NCBI GenBank assembly: GCA_903828515.1
Contig: CAIKMD010000006.1
Location: 124,001-188,000 of the forward strand
Direction: 5' to 3'
DNA: 64,000 nucleotides
Source: an uncultured Rhodospirillales bacterium
Lineage (GTDB): Bacteria; Pseudomonadota; Alphaproteobacteria; ATCC43930; CGMCC-115725
Below the pieces are notes generated by a model that saw only the letters and a program-made list of their open reading frames with translations, ran no database searches and was not told the origin of the DNA. Below are positions 35,983 through 45,117 of this stretch, piece after piece (the stretch's first letter is position 1; every line of letters begins with the position of its first letter). Made by a program: the position numbers and the translations under genes.

Positions 35983-38346
35983 ATGAGCGATCATGTGGCG
36001 ACGGGCGAAGGCATCGGGCAACCGGTTCTTCGCAAGGAGGATCGCCGCTTCATCGTCGGCAAGGGCCATTATGCCGCGGATCACGACGCACCCAACATGG
36101 CCTATGCCGCCATGGTGCGCACGCCGCATGCGCATGCACGGATCAAGTCGATCGACACGAGCGCCGCGAAAAAATTGCCGGGTGTCATCGCGATTTTCGT
36201 CGGCGCGGATTTCGCGGTCGACGGCCACAAGCCCATTCCCCACGGCGCCAATTGGGAAGGCCCGCCCGACGTGACCGTCCGGATCACGCCGGGTACCAAG
36301 GTCTTCGTCGCGCCGCATTTGGCCCTGCCGACCGACCGCGTCCGCTTCGTCGGCGAGTTGGTGGCGATCGTAGTGGCGGAAACCCACGACCAGGCCAAAG
36401 ACGCCGCCGAGCTGATCGAGGTCGATTACGAAATCCTGCCGGCGGTCGCGCGCGCGGCCGATGCGGTGAAGCCGGGGTCGCCGGTGCTGTGGGAACAGGC
36501 GCCGTCGAACATCTCGCTCGATTGCGATGTCGGCGACAAGGCGGGGGCCGACGCGGCTTTCGCCAAGGCGGCGCACGTCGTGCGGCTGGAAACCTGGATC
36601 AATCGCGTCACCGGCGTGCCGATGGAGCCGCGCACGGCAATCGGCGAATACGATGCCGCCGGCCGCTATACGATCTGGGCCGGAACCGGCGGCGGGATGG
36701 TGAAGGAACGCCAGACGCTGGCGGGCTCGCTCGGCGTGCCCTTGGAAAAATGCCGCGCGATGTGCGGCGACATGGGCGGCAATTTCGGCACCCGCAATAC
36801 GTTCTTTCCGGAATATGCGGTGCTGCCGTGGATCGCGCAGCGCATCCACCGGCCGGTCAAATACATGGCCGATCGCACGGAGTGTTTTCTGAGCGACTAT
36901 CAAGGCCGCGATCTTACGGTCGACGCCGAACTGGCACTCGACAAGGACGGCAACTTCCTCGCGATGCGCGGCACCAATCTCAGCAATATCGGTGCCTATA
37001 CCGCCCATTTCACGCCGTTGCGCAAAGGCCTCGGCATCATGCAGGGCGTCTATCGCATTCCGTTCGTCCATTTTCGCGGCGCCGCCGTCCTGACCAACAC
37101 GCCGCCGACCACGCCCTATCGCAGCGCCGGCCGGCCCGAGGCGATCTATGTGATCGAACGCCTGGTCGACATGGCCGCCGATCAGTGCGGTTTCGATCCG
37201 ATCGAGCTGCGCCGCCGCAATTTCATTCAGCCCGACCAGTTCCCCTACACCAACGCGGTCGGCATCACCTACGACAACGGCGAATACGAAAAAGGAATGG
37301 ATGAGGCGTTGAAGCTGGCCGACTGGAAAGGCTTTGCCGCGCGCCGCGCCGAATCGAAAAAGCGCGGCATGCTGCGCGGCTTCGGCATCGCCAATTACAT
37401 CGAGGGCGCGGGCGGCGCGCCGCGCGAACGCGCCGAGGTGACGCTCGACGCGTCACGCCGCCGGGTCGAGCTGGTGTTGGGCACGATGAACAGCGGCCAG
37501 GGCCACGAGACCAGTTTCGCGCAGTTGCTGACGACCTGGCTCGGCGTTCCGTTCGAGAGCGTCGATTTCGTCGCGCACGACACGGATCGCGTCTCGGCTG
37601 GCGGCGGCTCGCATTCCGGCCGTTCGATGCGCATCGCCAGTCTCGCGATCGGCCTTGCCTCCGATATCATCATCGAGAAGGGCAAGAAGATCGCCGCGCA
37701 CATGTTCGAGGCCAGTCCGGCGGATATCGAATTCGCCAGTGGCGTTTTCTCGATCAAGGGCACCGATCGACGCGCCGATATTTTCGAGGTCGCCAAGGCG
37801 GCCGAGACGCGCAACGACTTGTCCGACGATCTGCGCGGCAAGCTCGACGGCATCGGCGACCATACGGTCTCGGTCGGCGCCTTTCCCTCGGGGACCCATA
37901 TCTGCGAGGTCGAGATCGATCCCGATACCGGCGTGGTGAAGATCGTGAAGTGGAGCGGCGTCGACGATGTCGGCCTTGCGGTCAATCCGATGATCCTGCA
38001 CGGCCAGACCCACGGCGCGGCGGCGCAAGGCATCGGCCAGGCGATGCTGGAGAACTGCCACTATGATCGCGAAACCGCGCAGCTCCTTTCGGCGTCGTTC
38101 ATGGATTACGCGATGCCGCGCGCGGATTACCTGCCGTCCTTCGATTGCGCGCTGATCGAGGTGCCGGCGACGAGCCATAAATACGGCATTCGTCCGGGCG
38201 GCGAGGGCGGCACGACGCCGGCGCTTGGCGCCTGCATCAACGCGGTGGTCGACGCGCTATCCGAATTAGGCGTGACGCATATCGAGATGCCGGCGACCCC
38301 GGAACGGGTCTGGCAAGCGGTTCACGCGGCGCGGGCAGCCGTCTAG
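35983..38346 (+). CDS. Molybdenum hydroxylase large subunit (xanthine dehydrogenase/CoxL family), second copy
   Basis: A 787-residue subunit of the same family as its divergent neighbour. It has LRKEDRRFIVGKGHYAAD, MCGDMGGNFGTRN for the cofactor loop, PYRSAGRPEAIY at the CoxL loop and the catalytic Glu in RPGGEGGTTPALG. The ATG at 35983 is preferred because ggaggg is well spaced before it; an open frame extends 39 codons further without a ribosome site. The two large subunits are clearly diverged in sequence, so they likely act on different substrates or different steps. Small and medium subunits are not in the window. It ends convergently with an FAH gene, overlapping by 4 bases. Confidence 0.9.
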   Translation: MSDHVATGEGIGQPVLRKEDRRFIVGKGHYAADHDAPNMAYAAMVRTPHAHARIKSIDTSAAKKLPGVIAIFVGADFAVDGHKPIPHGANWEGPPDVTVRITPGTKVFVAPHLALPTDRVRFVGELVAIVVAETHDQAKDAAELIEVDYEILPAVARAADAVKPGSPVLWEQAPSNISLDCDVGDKAGADAAFAKAAHVVRLETWINRVTGVPMEPRTAIGEYDAAGRYTIWAGTGGGMVKERQTLAGSLGVPLEKCRAMCGDMGGNFGTRNTFFPEYAVLPWIAQRIHRPVKYMADRTECFLSDYQGRDLTVDAELALDKDGNFLAMRGTNLSNIGAYTAHFTPLRKGLGIMQGVYRIPFVHFRGAAVLTNTPPTTPYRSAGRPEAIYVIERLVDMAADQCGFDPIELRRRNFIQPDQFPYTNAVGITYDNGEYEKGMDEALKLADWKGFAARRAESKKRGMLRGFGIANYIEGAGGAPRERAEVTLDASRRRVELVLGTMNSGQGHETSFAQLLTTWLGVPFESVDFVAHDTDRVSAGGGSHSGRSMRIASLAIGLASDIIIEKGKKIAAHMFEASPADIEFASGVFSIKGTDRRADIFEVAKAAETRNDLSDDLRGKLDGIGDHTVSVGAFPSGTHICEVEIDPDTGVVKIVKWSGVDDVGLAVNPMILHGQTHGAAAQGIGQAMLENCHYDRETAQLLSASFMDYAMPRADYLPSFDCALIEVPATSHKYGIRPGGEGGTTPALGACINAVVDALSELGVTHIEMPATPERVWQAVHAARAAV

Positions 38347-39278
38347 GAAGCCGGCGCGTATTTGCCCGTCAGTTGCGGTGCGAGGACGTTTTCGAGGCCT
38401 TTGTCCTGGCGCTGGAGGCGCGTTTCGCGCGTCCAGGTACGCTTCAGGTCGTCGCGGACATGAATGCGCAATTTGCCGAGGCCCTCAGTTTCCAGTTCGA
38501 CGAGATCGCCGTCCTGAAACGCGTTGAGGCCGCGATGGTTGGTACCGGTCGCCAGCACGTCGCCGGGTTCGAGCGTGTGGATCGCGCTGACGAACTCGAT
38601 GCAGCGCGGAATCTTGTGCCCCATGTCGCTGGTGTTGAAGTTCTGCTTCAGCACGCCGTTGACCGATAGCTTGATCTGCAGTTTCTGCGGATCGGCGATC
38701 TCGTCGGCGGTGACGATATAGGGCCCGAGCGGCGCGAAGGTTTCGCGCGATTTCATCTGATAGAAACTGTTCTGCGCCGGCGGCAGGCCGCGCGCCGACC
38801 CGTCGATGAAATTGCAATAGCCGAAGATGTAGCCCATCGCGTCGGCGGCGCGCACGTTCGACGCGCGCTTGCCGATGATCAGCGCCATCTCCGCCTCGCC
38901 TTCGAAGACGCTGGCGGGAATATCGGTCAGCACCATCGTGTCGCCGTCGCCGATCACCGAATTGGGCGATTTGAGAAAGGCGTTGATCGGCGCAGGTTCC
39001 TTGCGCGTCCCGTCTTCCATGAAATTGACCGCCATGCAGTCGATGTTGGCGGGCTTGGGCACCGGCGCGCGGAACTTCACGCTGCTCGCCGGCACGCCCT
39101 TGCCGCTCGCGGCCGCGTCCTCGAGGCGTTTCTTATACTCACCGAAACGGCTGATCAGGCCGACCATGAGGTCCTGCGGCCCGAGATGCGGGATATCCTT
39201 CACCACGGACGACACGTCGATGATGGTGTCGCCCTTGAGGATGCCGAGTTTGTAGTCGTCGAACAAAGCGATCTTCAT
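38343..39278 (-). CDS. Fumarylacetoacetate hydrolase family protein
   Basis: A 311-residue FAH-fold protein. Metal-site residues are in VFEGEAEMALIIGK (Glu pair) and FGYCNFIDGSARG (Asp), with the C-terminal LEPGDVLATGTNHRG. ATG at 39278 is selected for aagga eight bases upstream; longer readings lack this. It is the last gene of the TctBA-C run and 28 bases after the TctC-type gene, implying that the tricarboxylate-type transporter imports a precursor whose product is hydrolysed here. Confidence 0.87.
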   Translation of the reverse strand: MKIALFDDYKLGILKGDTIIDVSSVVKDIPHLGPQDLMVGLISRFGEYKKRLEDAAASGKGVPASSVKFRAPVPKPANIDCMAVNFMEDGTRKEPAPINAFLKSPNSVIGDGDTMVLTDIPASVFEGEAEMALIIGKRASNVRAADAMGYIFGYCNFIDGSARGLPPAQNSFYQMKSRETFAPLGPYIVTADEIADPQKLQIKLSVNGVLKQNFNTSDMGHKIPRCIEFVSAIHTLEPGDVLATGTNHRGLNAFQDGDLVELETEGLGKLRIHVRDDLKRTWTRETRLQRQDKGLENVLAPQLTGKYAPAS

Positions 39279-39306
39279 GATTCGATTCCTTGATGAAAGG
39301 CGCGCG

Positions 39307-40284
39307 TCACTGCGGCTCGATACCGGCGGCCTTGACCAGTTTTTCCCATTTCGGCAGTTCGGCCTTGAGGCGCGCATCGGCCATTTTCGAATCGTCGTGC
39401 GTCGGGAAGGCGCCGACCGTCAGCAGGAAATCGGCGGTTTCTTTCATGTTGTCGATCTGCAGGAGCAGGCCTTGCAGTTTGTCGACGATCGGCTGCGGCG
39501 TGCCTTTCGGCAGATAGGCGCCCCACCAGGGCGCAAAATCGTAATTGGCGAGGCCCGCCTGTTCGATCGTTGGCGTGTTGGGCCAGTTCGGGAAACGCTC
39601 TTTCGTCGTCACCGCGATAGCTTTGAGCGCGCCCTGCTGGATCTGGCCGGCGGCGAAGGTGCCGTCCATGATGACGAAGTCGAGCGTGCCGTCCGACAGG
39701 TCGCGCAGCGTGTCGCCCGCGGATTTGTAAGCGACGGGTTTGACGTCGACGCCCGCGAGTTGCTTGTAATATTCCGACGCCAATTGCGCCGTCTGGTTGG
39801 TGTAGCCGTAGAGCGATTCTTTCTTCGCCTTCAGGTGGTTGGTCATGTCCTGAAGCGTGTTCATCGGCGAATTGGGCCCGACCACCATGACGAAGGTGAT
39901 CTGTGCGAACGACGCGATCGGCACGAAATCCTTCAGCGTGTCGAACGGCAGATCCTTGAAGAGATAGCGGCTGCCGGCCATGTTCGAATTGGCGACGAAG
40001 AGGATGGTGTAACCGTCGGGCTTGGCCTCGGCGACCGCGCGTACCGCGATGTTCGACGTGGCGCCGGGCTTGTTGTCGACGACGACCGGCTGCTTCGCCA
40101 GGACTTCGAGCGCATGCGCGAAATAGCGGCCGAGGATGTCGGCGCCGCTGCCCGCGGGAAAGCCGATGACCGCATGGATCGGCCGGTCGGGAAAGGAATC
40201 CTGTGCCGTGGCCGGCAACGCGAAGAGTCCCAGTCCGGCCCCGACCGCGATCAGCCCGGCCATCATTCGACGCATCATTGTCAT
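39307..40284 (-). CDS. tctC: Tripartite tricarboxylate transporter binding protein (TctC/Bug family)
   Basis: A 325-residue exported Bug-family receptor with a signal peptide cut near ATA-QD at residue 27. Typical segments are IHAVIGFPAGSGADILGRYFA, VDNKPGATSNIAVRAVAEAKPDGYT, the LPFDTLKDFVPIA block and WWGAYLPKGTPQPIVDKL. It binds a carboxylate for the TctA/TctB membrane complex encoded just upstream (40363, 41904). Aromatic carboxylates including phthalate and terephthalate are known Bug ligands. Gene order tctB-tctA-tctC-FAH on one strand supports a dedicated uptake system. Confidence 0.9.
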   Translation of the reverse strand: MTMMRRMMAGLIAVGAGLGLFALPATAQDSFPDRPIHAVIGFPAGSGADILGRYFAHALEVLAKQPVVVDNKPGATSNIAVRAVAEAKPDGYTILFVANSNMAGSRYLFKDLPFDTLKDFVPIASFAQITFVMVVGPNSPMNTLQDMTNHLKAKKESLYGYTNQTAQLASEYYKQLAGVDVKPVAYKSAGDTLRDLSDGTLDFVIMDGTFAAGQIQQGALKAIAVTTKERFPNWPNTPTIEQAGLANYDFAPWWGAYLPKGTPQPIVDKLQGLLLQIDNMKETADFLLTVGAFPTHDDSKMADARLKAELPKWEKLVKAAGIEPQ

Positions 40285-40362
40285 TTCGTCTCCCCCTTCG
40301 GAATTCTTCAGCGGTAAACGGCAAGTTTAAGCGAAGGCCCGTGAAAATGCGACCGGGCAAAC

Positions 40363-41901
40363 CTATTCGAGCGCCTGGGACGGTACGCCGTCGGGCGCCG
40401 GCAGGCGCGGCTTCTTGAACCGGACCCAGAATTGCATCGCGAGCAGCGCGACGCAGAGGCCCAGGAACACCGCGCTGATGGGCCGCTCGACGAAGGTGCC
40501 GATGTCGCCGTGGGCGAGGGTCAGGGCGCGGCGGAAATTGTCCTCGAGGCGCGGCCCCAGGATGAAGCCCAACAACATCGGCGCCGGCTCGAAGCGCAAG
40601 AGCAGCAGGACATAGCCGACGACCCCGAAGACGAGTGTCGTGCCGACGTCGAAGAGCGTGTTCTTCGCCGCGAAGACGCCAATGCAGATGAAGAACAACG
40701 CGCTCGGGAAAAGAAAGCGATAGGGCACCATCAGCATCTTCACCCAGATGCCGATAAGCGGCACGTTGAGCACGACCAGCATGATGTTGCCGATCCAGAA
40801 GCTGGCGATGAGGCCCCAGAAAATATCGGGATGCTCGACGATGAGTTTTGGTCCCGGCGTGATGCCGTGGATGATGAGCGCGCCCAGCAGCAAAGCCATC
40901 GCCGCGTCGCCCGGAATGCCCAGGCTCATGGTCGGGATGAAGTCGCCCTGCACCGAGGAATGGGTCGAGGCCTCAGGCGCCGCGACGCCTTCGATCGCGC
41001 CTTGGCCGAAGCGCTCCGGCGTCTTCGATACCTTCTTCTCCGCCGCATAAGCGACGAAAGACGCGATGGTGGGTCCTGTGCCCGGCACCAACGAACAGAG
41101 GCTGCCGATCAGCGTGCCGCGCAGGATCGGCATCGCCGCGAGCTTCATGTCGGCTTTGCTGGGCCGCAGATCGCGCATCCGGATGTTGGTGTAGGCGGTG
41201 TTGACCGCCGGCGTGTTGTTGACGCTGCGCAGGAACTCGGCGATGCCGAAAAGTCCGAGCGACAACGCGACCAGCTCGATCCCGTCATCGAGATCGAGCA
41301 GGCCGAACGTGAAGCGCGGAAACCCCGAGCCCGAATTGATGTCCTGCCCGACGAGGCCGAGCAGCAGGCCGAGGATCGTCATCGCCACGCCCTTGAGCGG
41401 GGATCCCTTGGCGAGGGTCGAACCGGCGAGGAGCCCGAACAGCATCAGCGTGGTGATCTCGGCGGCGCCGAAGGAATAGGCGATGCGTGCGATATAGGGC
41501 GCCAGCACGATCATCTGCATGATGCCGAAGCCGGCGCCGAACAAGGCGCCCATGATGGTGATCCCGAGGGCGACGCCGCCCTTGCCCTGCTTGGTCAGCG
41601 GGAACCCGTCGAGGCAGGTCACGGCATGGGGCGGATGGCAGGGCAGGTTGAGCAGGATCGAGCAGATCGCGCCGCCATATTGCGCGCCGTAAAAGATGCC
41701 GGCGATCATCAGCACCGCCGGCACCGGATCCATGCCGAAGGTCAACGGGAGGAGGATCGATACCGCCGACAGCACGCCGAGCCCCGGCAGTACGCCGATC
41801 ATGTTGCCGACCAGCACGCCGATGAAGCACCACAACAGATTCTGCGGCATCAACGCGATGCCGAAGCCGTGGATGAGGCCGGCTACCGAGGTCTCGAGCA
41901 T
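40363..41901 (-). CDS. tctA: Tripartite tricarboxylate transporter large permease TctA
   Basis: A 512-residue integral membrane protein with about 11-12 hydrophobic spans. The family signature GVLVGNMIGVLPGLG follows the first span, and a second copy of the G..PG theme occurs in LCSLVPGTGPTIASF and FIPTMSLGIPGDAA. It carries the substrate through the inner membrane using an ion gradient. The ATG at 41901 lies 2 bases after the tctB stop, so translation is coupled. Confidence 0.93.
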   Translation of the reverse strand: MLETSVAGLIHGFGIALMPQNLLWCFIGVLVGNMIGVLPGLGVLSAVSILLPLTFGMDPVPAVLMIAGIFYGAQYGGAICSILLNLPCHPPHAVTCLDGFPLTKQGKGGVALGITIMGALFGAGFGIMQMIVLAPYIARIAYSFGAAEITTLMLFGLLAGSTLAKGSPLKGVAMTILGLLLGLVGQDINSGSGFPRFTFGLLDLDDGIELVALSLGLFGIAEFLRSVNNTPAVNTAYTNIRMRDLRPSKADMKLAAMPILRGTLIGSLCSLVPGTGPTIASFVAYAAEKKVSKTPERFGQGAIEGVAAPEASTHSSVQGDFIPTMSLGIPGDAAMALLLGALIIHGITPGPKLIVEHPDIFWGLIASFWIGNIMLVVLNVPLIGIWVKMLMVPYRFLFPSALFFICIGVFAAKNTLFDVGTTLVFGVVGYVLLLLRFEPAPMLLGFILGPRLEDNFRRALTLAHGDIGTFVERPISAVFLGLCVALLAMQFWVRFKKPRLPAPDGVPSQALE

Positions 41902-41903
41902 CG

Positions 41904-42353
41904 CTAAAGGCTTCCGAACATGGGAATCTGGACGCGCAGCCCATAGGCGAAGACCGCCGTACCGACGATTGTGATGCCGGCCGCGAGCAAAGCCGCCTCC
42001 TTCCAGGAATTGTCGCGGTCGCCGAGCGCCGCGATGAAGACGCAGGCAAAAGTCGCCGGCACCAGCCCGGCATATTTCGACAAGACGATGAAGGCGATCA
42101 CGCCGCCGATGATGCAGCCCCAGCCTCGCCAATCGGTGCGGATCGTGACCGCGCCATCGGGACCGGAGGGGGCGGTGGCGGCGATCAGGATGCCGACGAC
42201 GGCGAGCAGGATTCCGAGAACCAGCGGAAAGAAGCCCGAGCCCATCTTGGTCAGCGTGCCGAGCGGATAGCGGCTCGCGATCACGGCGGCGCCCGCGCCG
42301 GTCAGCACCATGAGGGCTCCGGCGTAATAATCGCGTCGCTGGACGAACTTCAT
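41904..42353 (-). CDS. tctB: Tripartite tricarboxylate transporter small permease TctB
   Basis: A 149-residue protein with four hydrophobic spans, including GALMVLTGAGAAVIASRYPLG and the SGFFPLVLGILLAVVGILIAA region that is typical of TctB (MGSGFFP). It begins MKFVQRRDYY and heads the tct operon. It diverges from a binding-protein gene at 42551; the gap holds a strong hairpin. Confidence 0.88.
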   Translation of the reverse strand: MKFVQRRDYYAGALMVLTGAGAAVIASRYPLGTLTKMGSGFFPLVLGILLAVVGILIAATAPSGPDGAVTIRTDWRGWGCIIGGVIAFIVLSKYAGLVPATFACVFIAALGDRDNSWKEAALLAAGITIVGTAVFAYGLRVQIPMFGSL

Positions 42354-42389
42354 GAGCGGTGCGCTCTCCCTGTCGCTGTTTTATACCGG

Positions 42390-42429
42390 GTTGGCGCGAA
42401 ACCCCGCAAGGATTGCGGGGTTTGCCAAC
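42390..42429. repeat. Long GC-rich hairpin in a divergent gap
   Basis: The outer arms GTTGGC (42390-42395) and GCCAAC (42424-42429) and inner arms AAACCCCGCA (42399-42408) and TGCGGGGTTT (42414-42423) form a 16-pair hairpin with a 3-base bulge and a 5-base loop aggat. There is no T-run after it. It lies 36 bases upstream of tctB and 120 bases upstream of the divergent binding-protein gene, so it is not an ordinary terminator; a leader structure, a REP-like element or an operator are options. Confidence 0.6.
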
Positions 42430-42550
42430 GTGGTTATGAAGTGGGCAGGATCGCGCGCGCTTTCGCGAATTGACCCCGCCGCCGGAAAATCGGAGACTGC
42501 CCACCATATTGCCGGTCGGGCCCAACCGCCGGATGGGGAGGAAAAACAGC

Positions 42551-43570
42551 ATGAGCATGAAAACGCTTCGCGGCCTCGCGGTCGCGCTTCTGGGTTTCGC
42601 GGCGTTTGCCATGCCGGCGCGCGCCGCCAACGAGCAGACCATCCTCGCCATTCCGGGGGTGAACGTCCTGTTCCTCGTGCAATACGTCGCCGCCGACCTG
42701 CATCTCTGGGAAAAACAGGGGCTCGACGTGAAGGTCCTCAACATCATCGGGATCGGCTCGATGAACGCGGTGATCGCGGGCTCGGCCGATTTCTCGATGT
42801 CGTCGGGCGCCACCATCGCGCGGGCCGCTGCGCGCGGGCAGAAACTCGTGGCGCTGGCGACCGCGATCACCCAATCGGGGCAATCGGTGGTCGTGCGCAA
42901 GGACGTGGCCGATGCGGCCCATTTCGACCCGAAGGCGCCGCTTTCGGTACGCGGTGCGATCCTCAAGGGCCATACCTGGGCCCATGGCGGTACGGGCGCC
43001 ATTCCCGATGTGGTCCTCAAGGTCGTCGGCAAGGATGCCGGCGTCTCGCCCGACCAGATGGTGGCAACGCCGATGCAGCCGCCGGAATTCATGGCGGCTT
43101 TCGCCAATCACCAGATCGACGGTTTCTCGAACAGCCCGCCCTTCGTCGAACAGGTTCTGCTCGCCGGAACCGGCGTGCTCGTCTCCGACGCGCGGATCGG
43201 TGAGCCGACCGAGTTTTCGCCGGTGTCGGCCGCGCTGCTGCTGACGCGGGGCGATTTCTGCGCCAAGAGCAAAAGCGTCTGCGAAAAGATGGTTCGCGGT
43301 GTCGTCGATGCGCTGAAAGTCATTCACGACAATCGCGAGCAGGCGCTTGTCGTCATGAAGGCGCATTTCGGCACCTATGACGACAAGACGCTGTCCGCGG
43401 CTTACGACACGGTGAAGGCGATGACGACGCTGCCGCCGACCACCACGCCGAAGATGATCGAGAACGGCGACAGTATGAATGTCGCTGCCGGCTTCTTGAA
43501 GCCCGAGGAGAAACTGCCGCGTTACGACGATCTGATCGACAACACGTTTGCCGAAGCGGCGATGAAATAA
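42551..43570 (+). CDS. ABC-type solute-binding protein, NitT/TauT family
   Basis: A 339-residue exported protein with a signal peptide cut near ARA-AN at residue 25-26. Features are VQYVAADLHLWEKQGLDVKV, GSADFSMSSGATIARAAARG and the C-terminal SMNVAAGFLKPEEKLPRYDDL. The ATG at 42551 follows ggggagga at normal spacing. It shares the FSMSSGA pocket block with the protein at 7909 (FGMSSGA). It is first in a three-gene run with FAH and RidA (25 and 73 base gaps). No permease or ATPase accompanies it. Confidence 0.83.
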   Translation: MSMKTLRGLAVALLGFAAFAMPARAANEQTILAIPGVNVLFLVQYVAADLHLWEKQGLDVKVLNIIGIGSMNAVIAGSADFSMSSGATIARAAARGQKLVALATAITQSGQSVVVRKDVADAAHFDPKAPLSVRGAILKGHTWAHGGTGAIPDVVLKVVGKDAGVSPDQMVATPMQPPEFMAAFANHQIDGFSNSPPFVEQVLLAGTGVLVSDARIGEPTEFSPVSAALLLTRGDFCAKSKSVCEKMVRGVVDALKVIHDNREQALVVMKAHFGTYDDKTLSAAYDTVKAMTTLPPTTTPKMIENGDSMNVAAGFLKPEEKLPRYDDLIDNTFAEAAMK

Positions 43571-43595
43571 ACCGGAAAATCAGGGGAGAGAATTC

Positions 43596-44579
43596 ATGCG
43601 TCTCGTGGTCTATGGCCCGAATGAGCGGGTCGGCGTGCAACAGGGCGCCAACGTCGTCGATCTCTCCGGCACCGTCGCCAAATACCTGCTCGAGGTGAAG
43701 GGCGAGGGAAGTCCGATCGAGATGGCCGAGGCGCGGGTCTCGTCCGATCTGGCGCGCCTCATTCTCGGCGGGCGGCGCGCGCTCGACGAGGCGCAGGCGG
43801 CGCTCGAATATTTGTCGGGCAAGGCGCACGACCAGAAAGACCCGCGCGGCGACGCGCTGGTGATGCCGGCATCGTCGGTGCACATCCATGCGCCGCGCCC
43901 GAACGGCACCCGCATCGCCTGCGCCGGCTCGAACTTCACCAGCCATCGCGATCGGATGAGTGCCCGCTCGGGACGCGCCCCTCGCGCGCCGTTCATCTGG
44001 GGCTTCTGGAAAGTGAGCGATCCGGTCGGGCCCGACGCCGACGTGATCTATCCGCAGCGCTGCGACCGGCTCGATTATGAAGGCGAACTCGCGATCATCC
44101 TGGGCAAGGGCGGCAAGGATCTGAAGCCGGAGCAGCTTAAGGAGAGCGTCTGGGGCGTGACCCTGTTCTGCGACTGGAGCATTCGCACGCGCGAGCAATT
44201 GGGGCCGATGAATTTCGCGCCGGGCAAGAATTTCGATACGTCGTCGTCGCTCGGTCCCTGCATCGTCGTCGATGAGGCAGACTGTAACAATGTCGACATC
44301 GAAACCTTCGTGAACGGCCAGCGCCGGCAATCGCACAACACGAAGGAAATGACGTTCTCGTTCGCGCAATATCTCGAATATCTCTCGCGCGACTTCACGC
44401 TCAAGCCCGGCGACATGATCTGCAGCGGCACCGGCGAGGGCACCGCCGCTGACGCCAGCCCGACCAATGCCGACGGGACGCAGCCGCCCGATCTGTTCCT
44501 CAATGTCGGCGACAAGGTCGAAATCAAATCGCCGCAAGTGGGCAGCCTGCGCGCGACGATCGTCGCCAAGGCGAAATGA
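43596..44579 (+). CDS. Fumarylacetoacetate hydrolase family protein
   Basis: A 327-residue FAH-fold protein. Metal ligands are the Glu pair of LDYEGELAIILGK and the Asp of TLFCDWSIR, with NFAPGKNFDTSSSLGP and the C-terminal LKPGDMICSGTGEG as in acylpyruvase and 2-keto-4-pentenoate hydratase-type members. It is the most canonical of the three FAH proteins in this window. Lies between a binding protein and RidA in one plus-strand run, so it probably processes the imported compound or its ring-fission product. Confidence 0.88.
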   Translation: MRLVVYGPNERVGVQQGANVVDLSGTVAKYLLEVKGEGSPIEMAEARVSSDLARLILGGRRALDEAQAALEYLSGKAHDQKDPRGDALVMPASSVHIHAPRPNGTRIACAGSNFTSHRDRMSARSGRAPRAPFIWGFWKVSDPVGPDADVIYPQRCDRLDYEGELAIILGKGGKDLKPEQLKESVWGVTLFCDWSIRTREQLGPMNFAPGKNFDTSSSLGPCIVVDEADCNNVDIETFVNGQRRQSHNTKEMTFSFAQYLEYLSRDFTLKPGDMICSGTGEGTAADASPTNADGTQPPDLFLNVGDKVEIKSPQVGSLRATIVAKAK

Positions 44580-44652
44580 TCCTCGCCATATCGCCACGCG
44601 GCGCGGGATGGAGTAGTCTCGCCGCCGTCTTACAAAAAACGGAGGCCACGTC

Positions 44653-45042
44653 ATGACGCATCGCATCGCCGCCCATCCGGGGGGCAAAAGCCTACACAAG
44701 CAACCGATCCCGACCGTCACGCGCGTCGGTAACATGATCTTCTCGTCGGCGCTTTCGGGCACCGATCTGGCGACCGGCGAATTGCCGAAGGATGCCGAGA
44801 AGCAGATCGAGCACGCCTTTGCCAACGTGAAAGCCTCGGTCGAGGAAGTCGGCGGCACGCTGGGCGATATCGGCAAGATGACGGTATGGCTGGCGGAGCG
44901 CGACATGCGCGAGATCGTCAACAAATACTGGCTCGCGATGTTCCCCGACGAGCACAACCGGCCGGTTCGTCATACCATCGCCGGGCCGCTTCAGGGCGGG
45001 TTCATCATCCAGATCGAATTCGTCGCGGTCGTCGCGAAGTAA
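44653..45042 (+). CDS. ridA: RidA/YjgF family enamine/imine deaminase
   Basis: A 129-residue single-domain RidA-family protein with VTRVGNMIFSSALSG, the LGDIGKMTVWLAERD segment and the conserved Arg in RPVRHTIAGPL. RidA proteins hydrolyse reactive enamines and imines; relatives in catabolic operons deaminate specific intermediates. A ggagg ribosome site precedes the ATG. It closes the plus-strand run and is followed by a strong terminator. Confidence 0.87.
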   Translation: MTHRIAAHPGGKSLHKQPIPTVTRVGNMIFSSALSGTDLATGELPKDAEKQIEHAFANVKASVEEVGGTLGDIGKMTVWLAERDMREIVNKYWLAMFPDEHNRPVRHTIAGPLQGGFIIQIEFVAVVAK

Positions 45043-45056
45043 TTTTCGCATCGATG

Positions 45057-45089
45057 AAAAAAGCCGGCGTCGTTATGGCGCCGGCTTTT
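45057..45089. terminator. Bidirectional intrinsic terminator
   Basis: AAAAGCCGGCG (45059-45069) and CGCCGGCTTTT (45079-45089) form an 11-pair stem with a 9-base loop. A-rich sequence before and T-rich sequence after allow function on both strands, for ridA and for the convergent VOC gene. It is the only textbook terminator I found in the window. Confidence 0.85.
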
Positions 45090-45117
45090 CTATGCGTCCC
45101 AAATTGGGGCGGCAGGC

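Noticed and set aside
33521-38346. Carbon monoxide dehydrogenase (CoxL form I)
   Set aside because: The active-site loop reads PYRGNGR and PYRSAGR, not AYxCSFR, and the coxM/coxS genes are absent.
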